Assembly: GCF_000158475.2 (NCBI RefSeq) | Contig: NZ_KI392031.1 | Coordinates: forward strand, 1,673,583 to 1,737,582 | DNA: 64,000 nt | Direction of reading: 5' to 3' | Origin: Oxalobacter paraformigenes | Lineage (GTDB): Bacteria > Pseudomonadota > Gammaproteobacteria > Burkholderiales > Burkholderiaceae_D | Shown: positions 38,215 through 49,032 of the stretch, piece after piece | How the letters are laid out: the number at the start of each line of letters is the position of its first letter | Numbering within the stretch: the first letter of the stretch is position 1 | Position numbers and translations under genes: made by a program | Notes under the pieces: generated by a model | Database searches by the model: none | Seen by the model: the letters and a program-made list of their open reading frames with translations, nothing else | Told to the model about the DNA's origin: nothing

Positions 38215-39048
38215 TTATTGTTCAGGCAGATATTTTACCGGATCGACCGGTTTCCCCTGATAACGGATCTCGAAGTGCAGCTTGACCCGGTCGCTATCCG
38301 TATTGCCCATTTCGGCAATTTGCTGACCCCGCTTTATTTGCTGCTTTTCCTTGACCAAAATCCTGTCATTATGCGCGTAAGCCGACAGAACATTGTCACT
38401 GTGTTTGATGATGACCAGATTGCCATAACCGTTCATGCTGCCTTTATGCAAAACCGTTCCATCAGCTGCCGACAAAACCTGTTGCCCTTTGGTTCCGGCA
38501 ATGTCGATACCCCGGTTTTTGCCCGCGGCAAAAGAGGCAATTACTTTGCCCTGCGCAGGCCAGCTCCAGCCAATACTCTCGACTTCCACGATGCCGCTGG
38601 ATGAAGCCGCTGTAACGGAAGACGCTGTTCCGGTTTTCAAAGAACTGGCAGGAGACGGTACCGGAGCGGTACGCGTTTCTTTTTTTGCCGCTTCAATTGT
38701 CCGCACTTCAACCTGTGAAGCAGTTCCGACACTGGCGGTCTGGACACCGGACTGACTCTCGGCAGGTGGCTGAACCCGAATGACCTGTCCCACTTTCAGA
38801 TCGTTGAGATCGACAAGATGGTTCCAGGAAGCAAGCTCCGCCACAGTATGGCCTGAACGTCGCGAAATTTGTGAAAGCGTATCGCCCCGCCGAACGGTAT
38901 ACCGGATCGTGTTTTCGTCAATAGGTTGATCGGCAACAGCGCCGGCAATGGTCGAACGATCGGCAATCGGTGCCGTTCTCTGAGGACTGCTGCATGCGCA
39001 CAAACCAGCACAAACAATCATCAATAATGAATAACCCGTTTTTTTCAT
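38215..39048 (-). CDS. nlpD: Murein hydrolase activator NlpD (LysM-M23 lipoprotein)
   Basis: Outer-membrane lipoprotein that activates amidases for daughter-cell separation. The 277-residue product has a lipoprotein signal with lipobox LCAC near residue 19, a LysM domain (YTVRRGDTLSQISRRSGHTVAEL, about 49-92), a Ser/Ala/Thr-rich linker and a C-terminal M23 domain. In the M23 domain GKNRGIDIAG replaces the HxxxD zinc motif, so it is likely non-catalytic, as in E. coli NlpD. It follows pcm by 33 bases. Confidence 0.94.
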   Translation of the reverse strand: MKKTGYSLLMIVCAGLCACSSPQRTAPIADRSTIAGAVADQPIDENTIRYTVRRGDTLSQISRRSGHTVAELASWNHLVDLNDLKVGQVIRVQPPAESQSGVQTASVGTASQVEVRTIEAAKKETRTAPVPSPASSLKTGTASSVTAASSSGIVEVESIGWSWPAQGKVIASFAAGKNRGIDIAGTKGQQVLSAADGTVLHKGSMNGYGNLVIIKHSDNVLSAYAHNDRILVKEKQQIKRGQQIAEMGNTDSDRVKLHFEIRYQGKPVDPVKYLPEQ

Positions 39049-39081
39049 TTAAAGCATTCCCATTTTTCGGCACTCCGACTT

Positions 39082-39921
39082 TCAGACGATACCCTTTTGC
39101 AAAGGCACAAAATGGCAATCGTCCAGTACAATTTTTTCCCACCTGGTTTCAGCGGTTCTCGTCACCAGTTGCAAGGTTTGCCGCTCCCCGCCTACTGGCG
39201 CAATCAACCGTCCTCCAACCGCCAGCTGCTTCAACAGCGCTTCCGGCACTTTCAGACCTGCCGCCGCCACAACGATCCCGTCAAACGGCGCCACCTGCGG
39301 CAAACCCAGCATACCGTCTCCGTAATGCAGGCGTAAATTGGCGATTCTCATCGGTCTGAGATTGCGGCGAGCCAATTCATGCAAAGTTTTTACACGCTCA
39401 ATAGAATAAACCTCATTCGCTATTTTAGCGAGAATTGCAGCCTGATACCCGCATCCGGTGCCGATTTCAAGCACCTTTTGCATCATTGATTCCCGCTTTC
39501 CGATTCGCAAGGCTTCCAGCATTTTCGCGACAGTAGAAGGCTTTGAAATCGTCTGATGAGAACCGATCGGCAATGCTATATCGGCATAAGCCTGTCCCGA
39601 CAATCCGGATTCGACAAACAAATGACGGGGAATCTGCCCCATCGCCTGCAATACAACGGCATCTTTGACCCCTCCACGCGCCAGCCGTTCTGTCATGGAA
39701 CGTAAAGACCGGGACACAGCCGACCCGTTCCAGCCTGTTTCCGGCAATGACAACGGTTTTCTGCCGAACGCGTTCAACGCCAGGTTTTCGGCTTTGTTTT
39801 GTATCGCGGTCTGTGAGCCGGCAAAACTTTTCCCGGCTCCTTGCGGATTCAGTTTCTCAAACGAAGTCCGCCCCACTACGCTGGACAAGGGCAAAGGGAA
39901 CGATTTCGCTTTTTTGTTCAT
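39082..39921 (-). CDS. pcm: Protein-L-isoaspartate O-methyltransferase
   Basis: Repairs isoaspartyl residues in damaged proteins. The 279-residue protein has a ~60-residue N-terminal extension before the family core ([16 protein letters not shown]), then [16 protein letters not shown] and the SAM site [16 protein letters not shown]. It overlaps surE by four bases and precedes nlpD, the standard stationary-phase survival cluster. Confidence 0.95.
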   Translation of the reverse strand: MNKKAKSFPLPLSSVVGRTSFEKLNPQGAGKSFAGSQTAIQNKAENLALNAFGRKPLSLPETGWNGSAVSRSLRSMTERLARGGVKDAVVLQAMGQIPRHLFVESGLSGQAYADIALPIGSHQTISKPSTVAKMLEALRIGKRESMMQKVLEIGTGCGYQAAILAKIANEVYSIERVKTLHELARRNLRPMRIANLRLHYGDGMLGLPQVAPFDGIVVAAAGLKVPEALLKQLAVGGRLIAPVGGERQTLQLVTRTAETRWEKIVLDDCHFVPLQKGIV

Positions 39922-40655
39922 TCGAGTATTTTCTTCAGATCGCCCAGTACAGAAGTATGCGTCCAGTCCAGTTGGAGAGGCGTTACCGACACATGTCCGC
40001 TCCGGATCGCATGAAAATCGGTGCCTTCTCCTGCATCCCGAACGGGGCCTGACGGCCCGATCCAGAAAATTTCCCGATCAAACGGATCCTTTTCGCGAAT
40101 AACCGCTTCCGATTCGTGGCGACGTCCAAGACGGGTCGCGCAGATTTTTTTCAGTTCGGCATAGGGCTTGTTGGGAATATTGACGTTCAACAGGAACGGT
40201 TTGGGCAATTTCTCGTAGACCCGCAAAACGACATCTCGTGCGACCAGCGCAGCGCTTTCCAACTCGGCCCACCCCTTGTTGACCTGTGAAAAAGCGATTG
40301 AAGGGATATCGAAGAGATAACCTTCCATGGCGGCAGCTACCGTACCGGAATAAATCGTATCTTCCCCCATGTTCTGGCCGTGGTTGATGCCGGCAACGAC
40401 CAGATCGGGCCGCCAGGGCAGCACACCCGTTACGGCAATATGCACACAGTCAGAAGGGGTACCTGTTGTGTAGAGAAACCCATTGTTTCCCTTATATACC
40501 GAAATGGGACGCTCAAGCGTCAGCGAACTGGACGCCCCCGAGCGATTGCTGTCAGGAGCGACTACGGCAATCTCGGCAACCGATTCCAGCGCTTTTGCAA
40601 GCGCGCTGATCCCTGGCGCCAGATAACCGTCATCATTACTGATCAATATACGCAT
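39918..40655 (-). CDS. surE: 5'/3'-nucleotidase SurE
   Basis: Metal-dependent nucleotidase of stationary-phase survival. From ATG 40655 it begins [15 protein letters not shown], with metal ligands in SNDDG, the SGASSSLTL loop and [18 protein letters not shown]. It overlaps pcm by four bases. The three-codon longer GTG start is less likely. Confidence 0.96.
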   Translation of the reverse strand: MRILISNDDGYLAPGISALAKALESVAEIAVVAPDSNRSGASSSLTLERPISVYKGNNGFLYTTGTPSDCVHIAVTGVLPWRPDLVVAGINHGQNMGEDTIYSGTVAAAMEGYLFDIPSIAFSQVNKGWAELESAALVARDVVLRVYEKLPKPFLLNVNIPNKPYAELKKICATRLGRRHESEAVIREKDPFDREIFWIGPSGPVRDAGEGTDFHAIRSGHVSVTPLQLDWTHTSVLGDLKKILE

Positions 40656-40738
40656 CGGAACCACTTGTCAGGCAAATTAATCTGAACGTCTGGCGATCGG
40701 GAATTCCCTTTTTTACACCAGACACCGGAAAGTGAAGC

Positions 40739-41152
40739 TCATTCTTTTTGGGGCAAGGAAAGCAAGGCCAGTATTTCGGACAACTCCGAACGAACCGTTT
40801 CCAGATCAACGAAAGAGCCTGTTATGGCGACTTCATCCTTTTCAGGAATCTCTTCCGCAACAACCTTTCGTGCGCCACGTTCATTGAGCTTGTTTCTCGC
40901 GCCGCTGATCGTAAAGCCCTGATCGTACAGCAACTCCCGGATCCGTCTGATCAGCAGAACCTCATGATGCTGATAATAGCGCCGGTTACCCCTGCGCTTG
41001 ACCGGTTTCAACTGGGTGAATTCCTGTTCCCAGTAGCGCAAGACATGCGGCTTGACGCCGCATAATTCGCTGACTTCCCCGATCGTGAAATAACGTTTGG
41101 CCGGTATGGAAGGTAAAACAACTGCCTCAGACTTGTGGACTCGTTCATTCAT
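40739..41152 (-). CDS. MerR-family regulator adjoining ihfA
   Basis: MerR-type DNA-binding protein; YFTIGEVSELCGVKPHVLRYWE and RGNRRYYQHHEVLLIRRIRELL form the winged helix at about residues 20-85. No effector cysteine set is evident. From ATG 41152 the product is 137 residues; longer forms overlap ihfA. This MerR-ihfA-pheT arrangement is conserved in Betaproteobacteria, and the regulator's target is unknown. Confidence 0.9.
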   Translation of the reverse strand: MNERVHKSEAVVLPSIPAKRYFTIGEVSELCGVKPHVLRYWEQEFTQLKPVKRRGNRRYYQHHEVLLIRRIRELLYDQGFTISGARNKLNERGARKVVAEEIPEKDEVAITGSFVDLETVRSELSEILALLSLPQKE

Positions 41153-41177
41153 GGAAATGGTCACGTTACTCGTCAAG

Positions 41178-41555
41178 TTATCCCGCTGATTCAACCATCG
41201 ATTTCAGCTTCTGGCTGGCATGAAATGTCACGACCCGCCTTGCTGTAATGGGAATCTCTTCTCCGGTTCGGGGATTACGCCCGGGGCGCTGTGGCTTGTC
41301 GCGCAACTGGAAATTGCCAAAGCCCGATAACTTGACCATTTCCCCCCGTTCCAGCGCACAGCAGATTTCCTCAAAAAAGGTTTCGACCATTTCCTTGGCT
41401 TCGCGCTTGTTCAGGCCGACCTGCTCATACAACAATTCGGTCAGCTCGGCTTTGGTCAAAGTCGATGTGTTTTTGTCAGAATCCGGCGAAGCGTCTTTTT
41501 TCAAAGAAGCGGATTCTGTCTTTTCTGTTAATTGCGAATCGGTGGATCGTCTCAT
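41178..41555 (-). CDS. ihfA: Integration host factor subunit alpha, N-terminally extended
   Basis: DNA-bending subunit of IHF. The core starts at [26 protein letters not shown] and contains [29 protein letters not shown], with the DNA-intercalating proline in GRNPRTG. Ahead of it are about 31 extra residues rich in Ser, Thr, Asp and Lys; relatives often start at the LTKAEL core. No clear Shine-Dalgarno is seen for either the ATG at 41555 or a core TTG. It lies 35 bases after pheT, as in other proteobacteria. Confidence 0.95.
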   Translation of the reverse strand: MRRSTDSQLTEKTESASLKKDASPDSDKNTSTLTKAELTELLYEQVGLNKREAKEMVETFFEEICCALERGEMVKLSGFGNFQLRDKPQRPGRNPRTGEEIPITARRVVTFHASQKLKSMVESAG

Positions 41556-41590
41556 TATTGTTGTAAAAAACCAAACATCTACTCGGAAAC

Positions 41591-44020
41591 TCAGGTACGC
41601 AGTTTTGCACCCAAATCTTTTTCGGCTGCAGCGACAAATGCAGTAATGGCGGCATCCACGACTTCATCCTGCAGAGTTCCATTGGCATCTTGCAAGGTAA
41701 ATCTGAACGCAAGACTCTTTTCATTGGCCCCAAGGCCTTTACCGCGATAATCATCAAACAAAACAACAGCTTGCATGATACGGCAGAAAGGATTATTATC
41801 TTTTTCCCTGTAAAATCTGTCAATGATTTCTTGCACAGACATCGATATATCGACAACCAGAGCGATATCCCGCGTCACCGGCTGGAAACGCGATATTTCA
41901 GTATATACCGGCACTTCGACAGATTGCAGCGCTTTAACATCCACTTCAAACAGTATCGGCGCATGCGGCAAATCGTATCGATGCTGCCAGGACGGGTGCA
42001 ATTCGCCGATAAAGCCAATATCCTGACCATCCAGCTCCAGTCTGGCACACCGTCCGGGATGCAGCGCCGGATGAGTTGCCTTCACGAAACGCAGTTTTGC
42101 CGGAGCGAACAGGGCTTCAAGATCGGCTTTTACATCAAAAAAATCGACTTGCCGCTCGGGCAATCCCCATTGTTCTTCCTCCGACAGACCGTACGCGATA
42201 GCGGCAAGACGTTTGGGCTGTTCGTAACCTGCAACAGTCAAAGGCCCATCTTCCACCTTGTCGTTTCGCAAAAAAACGGCACCGATTTCAAACAGACGGA
42301 CTCTTGAGAACTTGCGATTCAGATTGTAACGGACATTGGCGACCAGATTGCCGATCATGGTAGAACGCATGACACTCATCTGGCTGGCAATCGGATTTAA
42401 CAATCGTATCGGATTATCGTTACCGGCAAAATCCTTTTCCCAGTCTTCTTCCACAAAGCTGTAGTTGACCACTTCCTGATAATCGAGATCGGCCATCTGC
42501 TGGCGGATTGAAAACAGCGAGCGGACATTTTCCGGATTGATACGCATGACATTCGATGCAACAGGAGGCAAGGCCGGTATATTTTCGAAGCCATAAATCC
42601 GGGCGATTTCCTCAATCAGATCTTCCTCGATTTCAAGATCGAAACGATAGGAGGGAGGCGTGACTGTAAAAGTGTCGCCGTTCCGGACGAACGCAAGTCC
42701 CAAACGCGTGAAAATGTCGGCAATCTGGTCTGCCTTCACGGGAATACCGATCACACTTTCCGCTTTTTCCCGGCGCAAGACCACCGGCTTGCGTTCCGGC
42801 AAATTGAGAATCTGGTCATCGACAGGCCCTACCGTCGTTTCGCCTTCAACACCGCAGATTTCCAGTACCAGCGCCGTGATGCGCTCAAGAGCGGCAACCG
42901 TTCCATTGTAATCGACACCCCGTTCAAAACGGTGCGAGGCATCGGTCGAGAAATTGAAGCGTCTGGCGCGCCCCCGAATAGCATCAGGCCACCAGAACGC
43001 CACCTCAATGAAAATATTGCGTGTATCCGATGAAACCGACGTCCTGTCGCCGCCCATAATGCCACCCAGAAATTCCACGGCTGTGTCGTCCGCAATAACG
43101 CCGATCCAGTCGTCCACATCGACTGTCATATCGTTTAGCAACTTGACCTTTTCGCCTTTTTTACCCCAACGAACCGTCAGGGATTTGTCGATTTTATCAA
43201 GATCGTAAATGTGGTTCGGCTGCCCGCCTTCAAGCATGACATAATTCGAGATATCGACCAGCGCCGAGATGGAACGCTGGCCGCTGCGTTCAAGGCGCTG
43301 CTTCATCCATTCCGGTGTCGGAGCATTGGCATTGATTCCCTTGATCACCCTGCCTGAAAAACGGCCGCACAGATCCGGTGCTTCAACCTTGACAGGCAAC
43401 TTGTCGCCGGAAGTCACCCTGGCCGGCGCAGATACCGGACGATTCAGGGTGGCACCCGACACAGCGGCCACTTCCCGCGCCACGCCCAGTACGGACAGGC
43501 AATCTGCCTTGTTGGGCGTCAGCTTGACATCGAAAATAGCGTCTTCAAGCTGGAGATAATCCCGCAGGCTGGCTCCTACCGGCGCATCTTCCGGCAAATC
43601 CATAATGCCGGAATGATCTTCCGACAATTGCAATTCACGGAACGAACACAACATTCCGTTCGATTCCACACCACGCAACTTGCCTTTTTTGATCGAAAAA
43701 GGTTTGCCATCCTCTCCCGGCGGCAAAACGGCGCCGACCAATGCACAACCCGTTTTCATGCCCGGCCGGACATTGGGTGCGCCGCATACGATATTCAGGA
43801 TCGTGCCGGTACCCGCATCGACCTGACACACACTCAAACGATCGGCATTCGGATGCTTTTTTACTTCCAGCACTTCTGCCACGACGATATCCGAAAAAGG
43901 TTTCGCGACCGGCACGACCTCTTCCACTTCCAGTCCCGACATCGTCATCAAATGCGCCAATTCATCCGTTGTCAAATCCGGATCAACCATTGTCCGAAGC
44001 CAGTTTTCAGAAAATTGCAT
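41591..44020 (-). CDS. pheT: Phenylalanine--tRNA ligase subunit beta
   Basis: Large subunit of the heterotetrameric enzyme. The 809-residue product has the N-terminal tRNA-binding OB domain ([23 protein letters not shown]), the B3/B4 editing domain, the B5 domain ([24 protein letters not shown]) and the C-terminal FDX-ACB domain ([18 protein letters not shown]). Full length. It follows pheS by 43 bases. Confidence 0.97.
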   Translation of the reverse strand: MQFSENWLRTMVDPDLTTDELAHLMTMSGLEVEEVVPVAKPFSDIVVAEVLEVKKHPNADRLSVCQVDAGTGTILNIVCGAPNVRPGMKTGCALVGAVLPPGEDGKPFSIKKGKLRGVESNGMLCSFRELQLSEDHSGIMDLPEDAPVGASLRDYLQLEDAIFDVKLTPNKADCLSVLGVAREVAAVSGATLNRPVSAPARVTSGDKLPVKVEAPDLCGRFSGRVIKGINANAPTPEWMKQRLERSGQRSISALVDISNYVMLEGGQPNHIYDLDKIDKSLTVRWGKKGEKVKLLNDMTVDVDDWIGVIADDTAVEFLGGIMGGDRTSVSSDTRNIFIEVAFWWPDAIRGRARRFNFSTDASHRFERGVDYNGTVAALERITALVLEICGVEGETTVGPVDDQILNLPERKPVVLRREKAESVIGIPVKADQIADIFTRLGLAFVRNGDTFTVTPPSYRFDLEIEEDLIEEIARIYGFENIPALPPVASNVMRINPENVRSLFSIRQQMADLDYQEVVNYSFVEEDWEKDFAGNDNPIRLLNPIASQMSVMRSTMIGNLVANVRYNLNRKFSRVRLFEIGAVFLRNDKVEDGPLTVAGYEQPKRLAAIAYGLSEEEQWGLPERQVDFFDVKADLEALFAPAKLRFVKATHPALHPGRCARLELDGQDIGFIGELHPSWQHRYDLPHAPILFEVDVKALQSVEVPVYTEISRFQPVTRDIALVVDISMSVQEIIDRFYREKDNNPFCRIMQAVVLFDDYRGKGLGANEKSLAFRFTLQDANGTLQDEVVDAAITAFVAAAEKDLGAKLRT

Positions 44021-44063
44021 AGTCAGCTTTCAACACAAAAAACCGCAAGAGTTAAAAATCGTT

Positions 44064-45080
44064 TTAATTGAACTGTTTCAGAAAACGCAAATCGCCTTCA
44101 TAAAACAGTCTCAAATCATTGATGCCGTAACGCAGCATCGTCAGTCTTTCCAGACCGGAACCGAAGGCAAACCCGATATTGTTTTCGGGATCGATCCCCA
44201 TATTTTTCAAAACATTGGGATGCACCTGACCGGCACCCGAGACTTCCAGCCATCTGCCCTTCAAGGGGCCGGTACCGAAAGCGATGTCGATCTCTGCCGA
44301 CGGTTCGGTAAACGGGAAATAGGACGGACGGAAACGGACCTGAAGATTCTCAGTTTCGAAAAAAGCCTGAACGAAATTCAGATAAACACCCTTAAGGTCC
44401 GCAAAACTGATGTTCCTGTCTATCCACAAACCTTCCACCTGATGAAACATCGGCGAATGAGTTGCATCGCTATCCACACGATAAGTACGCCCCGGCGCGA
44501 TGACCTTCACAGGCAAGGCATGCGAACGCGCATAACGCACCTGCATCGGGCTGGTATGCGTACGCAGCAGCAAGGGTTTTCCCTGCGAATCCTTGCCTTC
44601 GATATAAAACGTATCCTGCATCGAACGGGCCGGATGGTTTTCGGGGCTGTTTAACGCCGTGAAATTCGTCCAGTCCGTTTCGATTTCCGGCCCATCGGCC
44701 ACATCGAAACCGATGGAGCCGAATATTCTTTCAATACGTTCCCAGGTTCTCATGACCGGATGAATGCCGCCTTTGCCTCGTCCCCTGCCCGGCAAAGTCA
44801 CGTCAATCGCCTCGGCATTCAGTTTCGCTTGCAATTTTTCATTCGCCAGTTCCTGACGTCTTGCATTCAGGGCACCTTCAATCCGGCTTTTGGCCGCATT
44901 GATAATGGCACCCTGCGCCTTGCGTCGTTCGGGTTCCATCTTTCCGAGCATTTTCATTTGCCCGGTAATCAACCCGGTCTTGCCGAGATATTTTGCCTTG
45001 GCGTTTTCAAGCGACACCGCATCGGGCGCATTCTGAAAATCTTCTTTTGCCAAAGAAATCAACTGTTCTAACGAATCCAT
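44064..45080 (-). CDS. pheS: Phenylalanine--tRNA ligase subunit alpha
   Basis: Catalytic subunit with class II motifs: [32 protein letters not shown], and motif 3 [19 protein letters not shown]-terminal coiled coil at residues 1-90. AGGA lies nine bases before ATG 45080. It is separated from rplT by a strong terminator-like hairpin. Confidence 0.97.
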   Translation of the reverse strand: MDSLEQLISLAKEDFQNAPDAVSLENAKAKYLGKTGLITGQMKMLGKMEPERRKAQGAIINAAKSRIEGALNARRQELANEKLQAKLNAEAIDVTLPGRGRGKGGIHPVMRTWERIERIFGSIGFDVADGPEIETDWTNFTALNSPENHPARSMQDTFYIEGKDSQGKPLLLRTHTSPMQVRYARSHALPVKVIAPGRTYRVDSDATHSPMFHQVEGLWIDRNISFADLKGVYLNFVQAFFETENLQVRFRPSYFPFTEPSAEIDIAFGTGPLKGRWLEVSGAGQVHPNVLKNMGIDPENNIGFAFGSGLERLTMLRYGINDLRLFYEGDLRFLKQFN

Positions 45081-45107
45081 GCCATTTGTTCCTGTCGGAC
45101 AACAGAA

Positions 45108-45144
45108 AAATAAAAAAGCGGGGCAAGTTCATCCCTTGCCCCGC
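45108..45144 (-). terminator. Terminator/attenuator between rplT and pheS
   Basis: GCGGGGCAAG (45118-45127) pairs with CTTGCCCCGC (45135-45144); on the minus strand it is followed by TTTTTTATTTTTC. It lies 27 bases after the rplT stop and 28 bases before pheS, so pheST must rely on partial read-through. No Phe-rich leader peptide fits in the 90-base gap. Confidence 0.9.
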
Positions 45145-45170
45145 CCCGTTCCATGCATACTGCAAGACGA

Positions 45171-45530
45171 TCAAGCCGCGATAGCAGCCTTAACCTGATT
45201 GACGATTGCAGCGAAAGCAGGTTTGTCTGCCACAGCCATATCGGCCAGTACCTTGCGGTCCAGCTCGATTGCCGCTTTTTTCAGACCATTCATAAATACG
45301 CTGTAGGACATTCCCAGTTCACGGGTTGCGGCGTTGATACGCGTAATCCACAGGGCACGGAATACCCGTTTTTTGTTCCGGCGATCACGATAGGCATACT
45401 GCCCCGCCTTCATGACAGCTTCTTTCGCTACGCGATAAACCGAGCTTCGGCGACCACGATAACCTTTGGCTTCGGCAAGCAATTTTTTATGACGGGCCCG
45501 CGCGGTGACCCCACGTTTTACTCTGGACAT
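45171..45530 (-). CDS. rplT: 50S ribosomal protein L20
   Basis: Assembly-initiating ribosomal protein, 119 residues. The N-terminal basic extension [18 protein letters not shown] and the core [19 protein letters not shown] are canonical. In other bacteria L20 also represses the infC-rpmI-rplT mRNA; a hairpin lies between infC and rpmI here. It is 29 bases downstream of rpmI. Confidence 0.98.
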   Translation of the reverse strand: MSRVKRGVTARARHKKLLAEAKGYRGRRSSVYRVAKEAVMKAGQYAYRDRRNKKRVFRALWITRINAATRELGMSYSVFMNGLKKAAIELDRKVLADMAVADKPAFAAIVNQVKAAIAA

Positions 45531-45559
45531 ATTCTTTCCTTGTTATTCGTGTTAGTGGA

Positions 45560-45757
45560 TCATGCGCTTGGCATCATGCGCAATACGGAAGAAACATCAC
45601 TCGCGTTGACATTGGTCATTCCGCGCAACTGACGTTTGACTTTGGTGGTTTTCTTGGTCAGGATATGACGCTTGAAGGCTTGCGCACACTTCACGGTTCC
45701 ACCCGGACGAACGCGAAAACGTTTTTTCGCGCTGCTTTTGGTTTTCATTTTTGGCAT
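45560..45757 (-). CDS. rpmI: 50S ribosomal protein L35
   Basis: A 65-residue basic ribosomal protein from ATG 45757 ([14 protein letters not shown]), with AGGA 11 bases upstream; the longer frame has no family match. The segment [16 protein letters not shown] is canonical. Confidence 0.97.
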   Translation of the reverse strand: MPKMKTKSSAKKRFRVRPGGTVKCAQAFKRHILTKKTTKVKRQLRGMTNVNASDVSSVLRMMPSA

Positions 45758-45850
45758 ATAACTTTTTGTCCTTTCGGACAACTCCTTTTTTATATGATCG
45801 CAGGTGGCCGCACTTCTGCTGCACTTGTAGGCCTGCTCACACTTGTTTTA

Positions 45851-45866
45851 CAGCGGAGAACCGCTG
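45851..45866 (-). promoter_or_regulatory. Hairpin in the infC-rpmI leader
   Basis: CAGCGG and CCGCTG form a 6-bp stem with a four-base loop, in the 143-base gap between infC and rpmI. The minus-strand side has no T-run. Its place matches that of the L20 translational operator in other bacteria, so it may belong to such a control site. Confidence 0.35.
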
Positions 45867-45900
45867 TTCTTTTTCCGCCGTGTCACGACGGAAGCAGATT

Positions 45901-46422
45901 CTATTTCTTTTTCCTGGGGGCCAGCACCATGACCATCTGGCGGCCTTCCATTTTCGGAAACTGTTCAACCTGACCGTATGGATCCAGATCCTGTTTCAAA
46001 CGCTCCAACATTCTGAAACCGATATCCTGATGCGCCATCTCACGGCCACGGAAACGCAATGTGACCTTGCATTTGTCGCCGTCTTCCAGAAACTTGATCA
46101 GATTGCGCAACTTGATATTATAGTCTCCTTCATCCGTTCCCGGACGAAATTTGACTTCCTTGACGGAAATCACTTTCTGCTTCAGTTTCGCCTCGTGCGC
46201 TTTCTTTTGCTCGGCATATTTGAATTTGCCGTAATCCATGAGACGACAAACGGGCGGACGGGCATTCGGCGCAATCTCGACCAGATCCACATCGGCCTCT
46301 TCAGCCAGTTTGAAAGCTTCCTGAAGACTTACAATACCAATCTGCTCATTATCCACGCCCATCAGACGCACTTCCTGAGCCGTAATTTCGCCGTTGATGC
46401 GATGAGACTTGTCAGTAGCTAT
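45901..46422 (-). CDS. infC: Translation initiation factor IF-3, ATA start codon
   Basis: IF-3 checks start-codon selection and keeps ribosomal subunits apart. Reading from an ATA codon at 46422 gives 173 residues beginning (M)[16 protein letters not shown], matching the family N-terminus, and GGAG lies five bases upstream. Starting at the later GTG (46371) would remove the N-terminal helix and leave poor spacing. C-terminal [11 protein letters not shown]-like and [13 protein letters not shown] segments are canonical. A rare start codon in infC is the known basis of IF-3 self-repression. It lies 50 bases after thrS. Confidence 0.96.
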   Translation of the reverse strand: MATDKSHRINGEITAQEVRLMGVDNEQIGIVSLQEAFKLAEEADVDLVEIAPNARPPVCRLMDYGKFKYAEQKKAHEAKLKQKVISVKEVKFRPGTDEGDYNIKLRNLIKFLEDGDKCKVTLRFRGREMAHQDIGFRMLERLKQDLDPYGQVEQFPKMEGRQMVMVLAPRKKK

Positions 46423-46472
46423 GTTGACTCCTTACTTATCACGTTATGTCGTCCGTTCACAGATGAACGATC

Positions 46473-48380
46473 CTACTGTTTTGCCCTGATTTCGTTTTCC
46501 ATGCGGGCTATCAGTTCGTCTGCACTCATCGCTCCCAGATCAACCCCGCCACGAGCGCGAACGGCGACAGTATTTCCATTTTTTTCCTTATCCCCGACAA
46601 CCAGCAGATAAGGCACTTTATTGACAGAATGATCGCGTATTTTATAGGTAATCTTTTCGTTTCGCAAATCGGCTTCAACCCTCAAACCCGCTTTTTTCAT
46701 TGTTTCGACAACACTTTTCGCATATTCGGCCTGAGCGTCCGAAATGTTCAAAACAACGGCTTGAACCGGAGCCAGCCATAGGGGCATCGCGCCGGCATGG
46801 TTTTCAATCAGGATCCCGATGAACCGTTCCAGCGAGCCCAGAATAGCCCGATGGATCATGACCGGTATCTTGCGTGTGTTGTCTTCGGCAACATATTCGG
46901 CGCCCAGCCGCATCGGCATCGAAAAATCGACCTGAATAGTGCCGCATTGCCACATCCGGCCAATTGCGTCTCTTAAGGTGTATTCGATTTTCGGTCCGTA
47001 AAAAGCGCCGTCTCCCGGCGACAGTTCAAATTCACAGCCGGAACGTTTCAGGGATTCGATCAAGGCATTTTCAGCCTTGTCCCACGCCTCATCCGATCCG
47101 ACGCGTTTTTCGGGACGCGTTGCGACCTTGTAAATAATATCGGTGAATCCGAAATCCTTGTAGACTTTTTTCAACAGATCGGTAAATGCCACGCATTCAT
47201 CCAGAATCTGGTCTTCCGTACAGAAAATATGGCCGTCGTCCTGCGTAAAACCGCGCACCCGCATCATCCCATGCAGCGAACCGGAGGGTTCGTTACGGTG
47301 ACACTGGCCGAATTCGCCATAACGCAAAGGCAATTCGCGATAGGAATGCAGATTGGAACGATAAATCTGCACATGACCCGGACAATTCATCGGCTTGATC
47401 GCATAGACGCGATTTTCCGATTCTGTCGTGAACATGTTTTCCTTGTAGTTGTCCCAATGCCCTGATTTTTCCCACAAGGAACGATCCAGAATCTGGGGGC
47501 CTTTCACCTCCTGATATCCGTTATCCCGATAGACTTTGCGCATGTACTGCTCAACCTGCTGCCAAATCGTCCAGCCTTTGGGATGCCAGAAAATCAGGCC
47601 CGGCGCCTCGTCCTGAAAATGGAACAAATCGAGTGAGCGGCCCAGCCGCCGGTGGTCGCGTTTTTCGGCTTCTTCAAGCATATGAAGGTATGCGTCCTGA
47701 TCCTCTTTTTTCGCCCAGGCCGTACCGTAAATACGCTGGAGCATTTCGTTTTTCGAATCGCCCCGCCAGTACGCGCCGGCAACCCGCATCAGCTTGAAAA
47801 CTTTCAGCTTCCCGTTTGCCGGAACGTGCGGCCCGCGACACAAATCGGTAAAACCGCCACTGGTATAAAGAGACACATCCTCATTTTGCGGAATGGATTC
47901 GATAATTTCCGCCTTGTAATCTTCCCCGATGGATTTGAAATAGGCGACAGCCTCATCCCGCGGCAACACTTTTCTCGTTACCGTTTCATTTTTACGCGCC
48001 AGCTCGGTCATTTTCTTTTCTATCGCCTGCAAATCTTCCGGCGTAAACGGACGCTTGTAGGAAAAATCGTAGTAAAAACCGTTTTCGATAACCGGCCCGA
48101 TCGTGACCTGCGCCTCAGGGAAAAGCTGCTTGACCGCATAAGCCAGCAGATGGGCAGTCGAATGGCGCAAAATATCGACCCCTTCAACGTCCCGATCGGT
48201 AACAATGGAAAGATCGACATCATGATCGATCAAATAGGATGTATCGACCAGTCTGTCATCCACTTTACCTGCCAAAGCGGCCTTTGCCAAACCGCTGCCG
48301 ATGGAGGCAGCTACTTGCGAAACGGTTACCGGCTCGCCGAATTCACGCTTCGAGCCATCGGGAAGACGAACTGAAATCAT
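46473..48380 (-). CDS. thrS: Threonine--tRNA ligase
   Basis: From ATG 48380 ([14 protein letters not shown]), with GGAG six bases upstream, giving 635 residues. Domains in order: TGS, the editing domain with [11 protein letters not shown] and YCGF-like [13 protein letters not shown], the class II core (motif 2 [20 protein letters not shown], motif 3 [15 protein letters not shown]) and the anticodon domain. Zinc ligand cysteine in [14 protein letters not shown]. It heads the infC-rpmI-rplT group. Confidence 0.97.
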   Translation of the reverse strand: MISVRLPDGSKREFGEPVTVSQVAASIGSGLAKAALAGKVDDRLVDTSYLIDHDVDLSIVTDRDVEGVDILRHSTAHLLAYAVKQLFPEAQVTIGPVIENGFYYDFSYKRPFTPEDLQAIEKKMTELARKNETVTRKVLPRDEAVAYFKSIGEDYKAEIIESIPQNEDVSLYTSGGFTDLCRGPHVPANGKLKVFKLMRVAGAYWRGDSKNEMLQRIYGTAWAKKEDQDAYLHMLEEAEKRDHRRLGRSLDLFHFQDEAPGLIFWHPKGWTIWQQVEQYMRKVYRDNGYQEVKGPQILDRSLWEKSGHWDNYKENMFTTESENRVYAIKPMNCPGHVQIYRSNLHSYRELPLRYGEFGQCHRNEPSGSLHGMMRVRGFTQDDGHIFCTEDQILDECVAFTDLLKKVYKDFGFTDIIYKVATRPEKRVGSDEAWDKAENALIESLKRSGCEFELSPGDGAFYGPKIEYTLRDAIGRMWQCGTIQVDFSMPMRLGAEYVAEDNTRKIPVMIHRAILGSLERFIGILIENHAGAMPLWLAPVQAVVLNISDAQAEYAKSVVETMKKAGLRVEADLRNEKITYKIRDHSVNKVPYLLVVGDKEKNGNTVAVRARGGVDLGAMSADELIARMENEIRAKQ

Positions 48381-48401
48381 TTTGATCTCCAAAACCAACA
48401 C

Positions 48402-48423
48402 AAAAAGACGGCACTTGACCGTC
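48402..48423 (-). terminator. Terminator-like hairpin in the thrS leader (proximal)
   Basis: GACGG (48407-48411) pairs with CCGTC (48419-48423), followed on the minus strand by TTTTTGTG, only 21 bases before the thrS start codon. Placed here it would act as an attenuator or translational control element rather than an end of a gene. Confidence 0.6.
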
Positions 48424-48433
48424 AATCAGCAAT

Positions 48434-48463
48434 ACAACAAAAAAACGCGGGCCGGCCGCGTTT
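48434..48463 (-). terminator. Strong intrinsic terminator upstream of thrS (distal)
   Basis: AAACGCGG (48443-48450) pairs with CCGCGTTT (48456-48463) around GCCGG, then a run of T (TTTTTTTGTTGT) on the minus strand. It can end the tRNA-Val transcript, or attenuate a shared tRNA-thrS transcript. Confidence 0.8.
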
Positions 48464-48774
48464 CCTGACACTTCATAATTATACAGATAAAACCTGACTG
48501 TATCTGCAACTGAACTGTCGAAATTTTACTCACTTTAGCACGGAAGGTGACATGCTCAAAACGAAAATCCGGAAACAGGCGCTTGCCGCTTAAGACAACT
48601 CCCGCTTCTTTACCTGGCCACGTCTTCATGAGCTGGCAAACCAACCTGTTTTGAAAAGATGTCTTTTTTTAGCACGAAATCTCCCCACTACGCTCTTTTT
48701 CGAAATATGAACGATCCAAAAGATTTAGAATAAGGAAACAGAAAAACAGAAAGGTGGGGTGAACCCAAAAGAAA
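48464..48774. other. Gene-free leader between tRNA-Val and thrS
   Basis: 311 bases with no supportable gene and no Thr-rich leader peptide. On the minus strand TATAAT lies at 48483-48478 and could be a -10 element, but no good -35 is at the right distance and its transcript would run straight into the distal hairpin. Confidence 0.5.
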
Positions 48775-48851
48775 TGGTAGGCACGATTGGACTCGAACCA
48801 ACGACCCCTACCATGTCAAGGTAGTGCTCTAACCAGCTGAGCTACGCGCCT
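48775..48851 (-). tRNA. tRNA-Val (anticodon GAC)
   Basis: A 77-nt cloverleaf on the minus strand. The acceptor arms AGGCGCG and CGTGCCT pair (one G-U) with discriminator A and an encoded CCA. The D arm is GCTC-AGCTGGTTA-GAGC, the anticodon loop reads CTTGACATG inside a CTACC/GGTAG stem, and the T arm carries GGTTCGAGTCC. It lies upstream of thrS, a common arrangement. Confidence 0.96.
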
Positions 48852-48972
48852 AAAGATATAATTATAGCTTTAAAACATTTAAATTCGCCAGCCATTTAAA
48901 AATCGCTGTAGCGGAAAGACAACACAAGCAAGCTTGGGTATTATAAAAAGGGTAATTAAAAGTGTCTAAAAA

Positions 48973-48993
48973 ATTTAAACGTCATGTTTAAAT
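48973..48993 (+). promoter_or_regulatory. Palindromic element upstream of the TolC-like gene
   Basis: ATTTAAAC-GTCAT-GTTTAAAT, a perfect 8-bp inverted repeat about 40 bases ahead of the start codon. It resembles the GTTTAAGC elements ahead of the exporter genes and the LuxR-type gene, though its last bases differ. It may be an operator. Confidence 0.45.
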
Positions 48994-49032
48994 ATTCTTG
49001 CCAAGACAATACCCGTTATTTACGAGACAAGT

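Noticed and set aside
48426-48644. 72-codon minus-strand frame in the thrS leader, considered as a leader peptide
   Set aside because: Too long, not Thr-rich, and it runs through both terminator-like hairpins.
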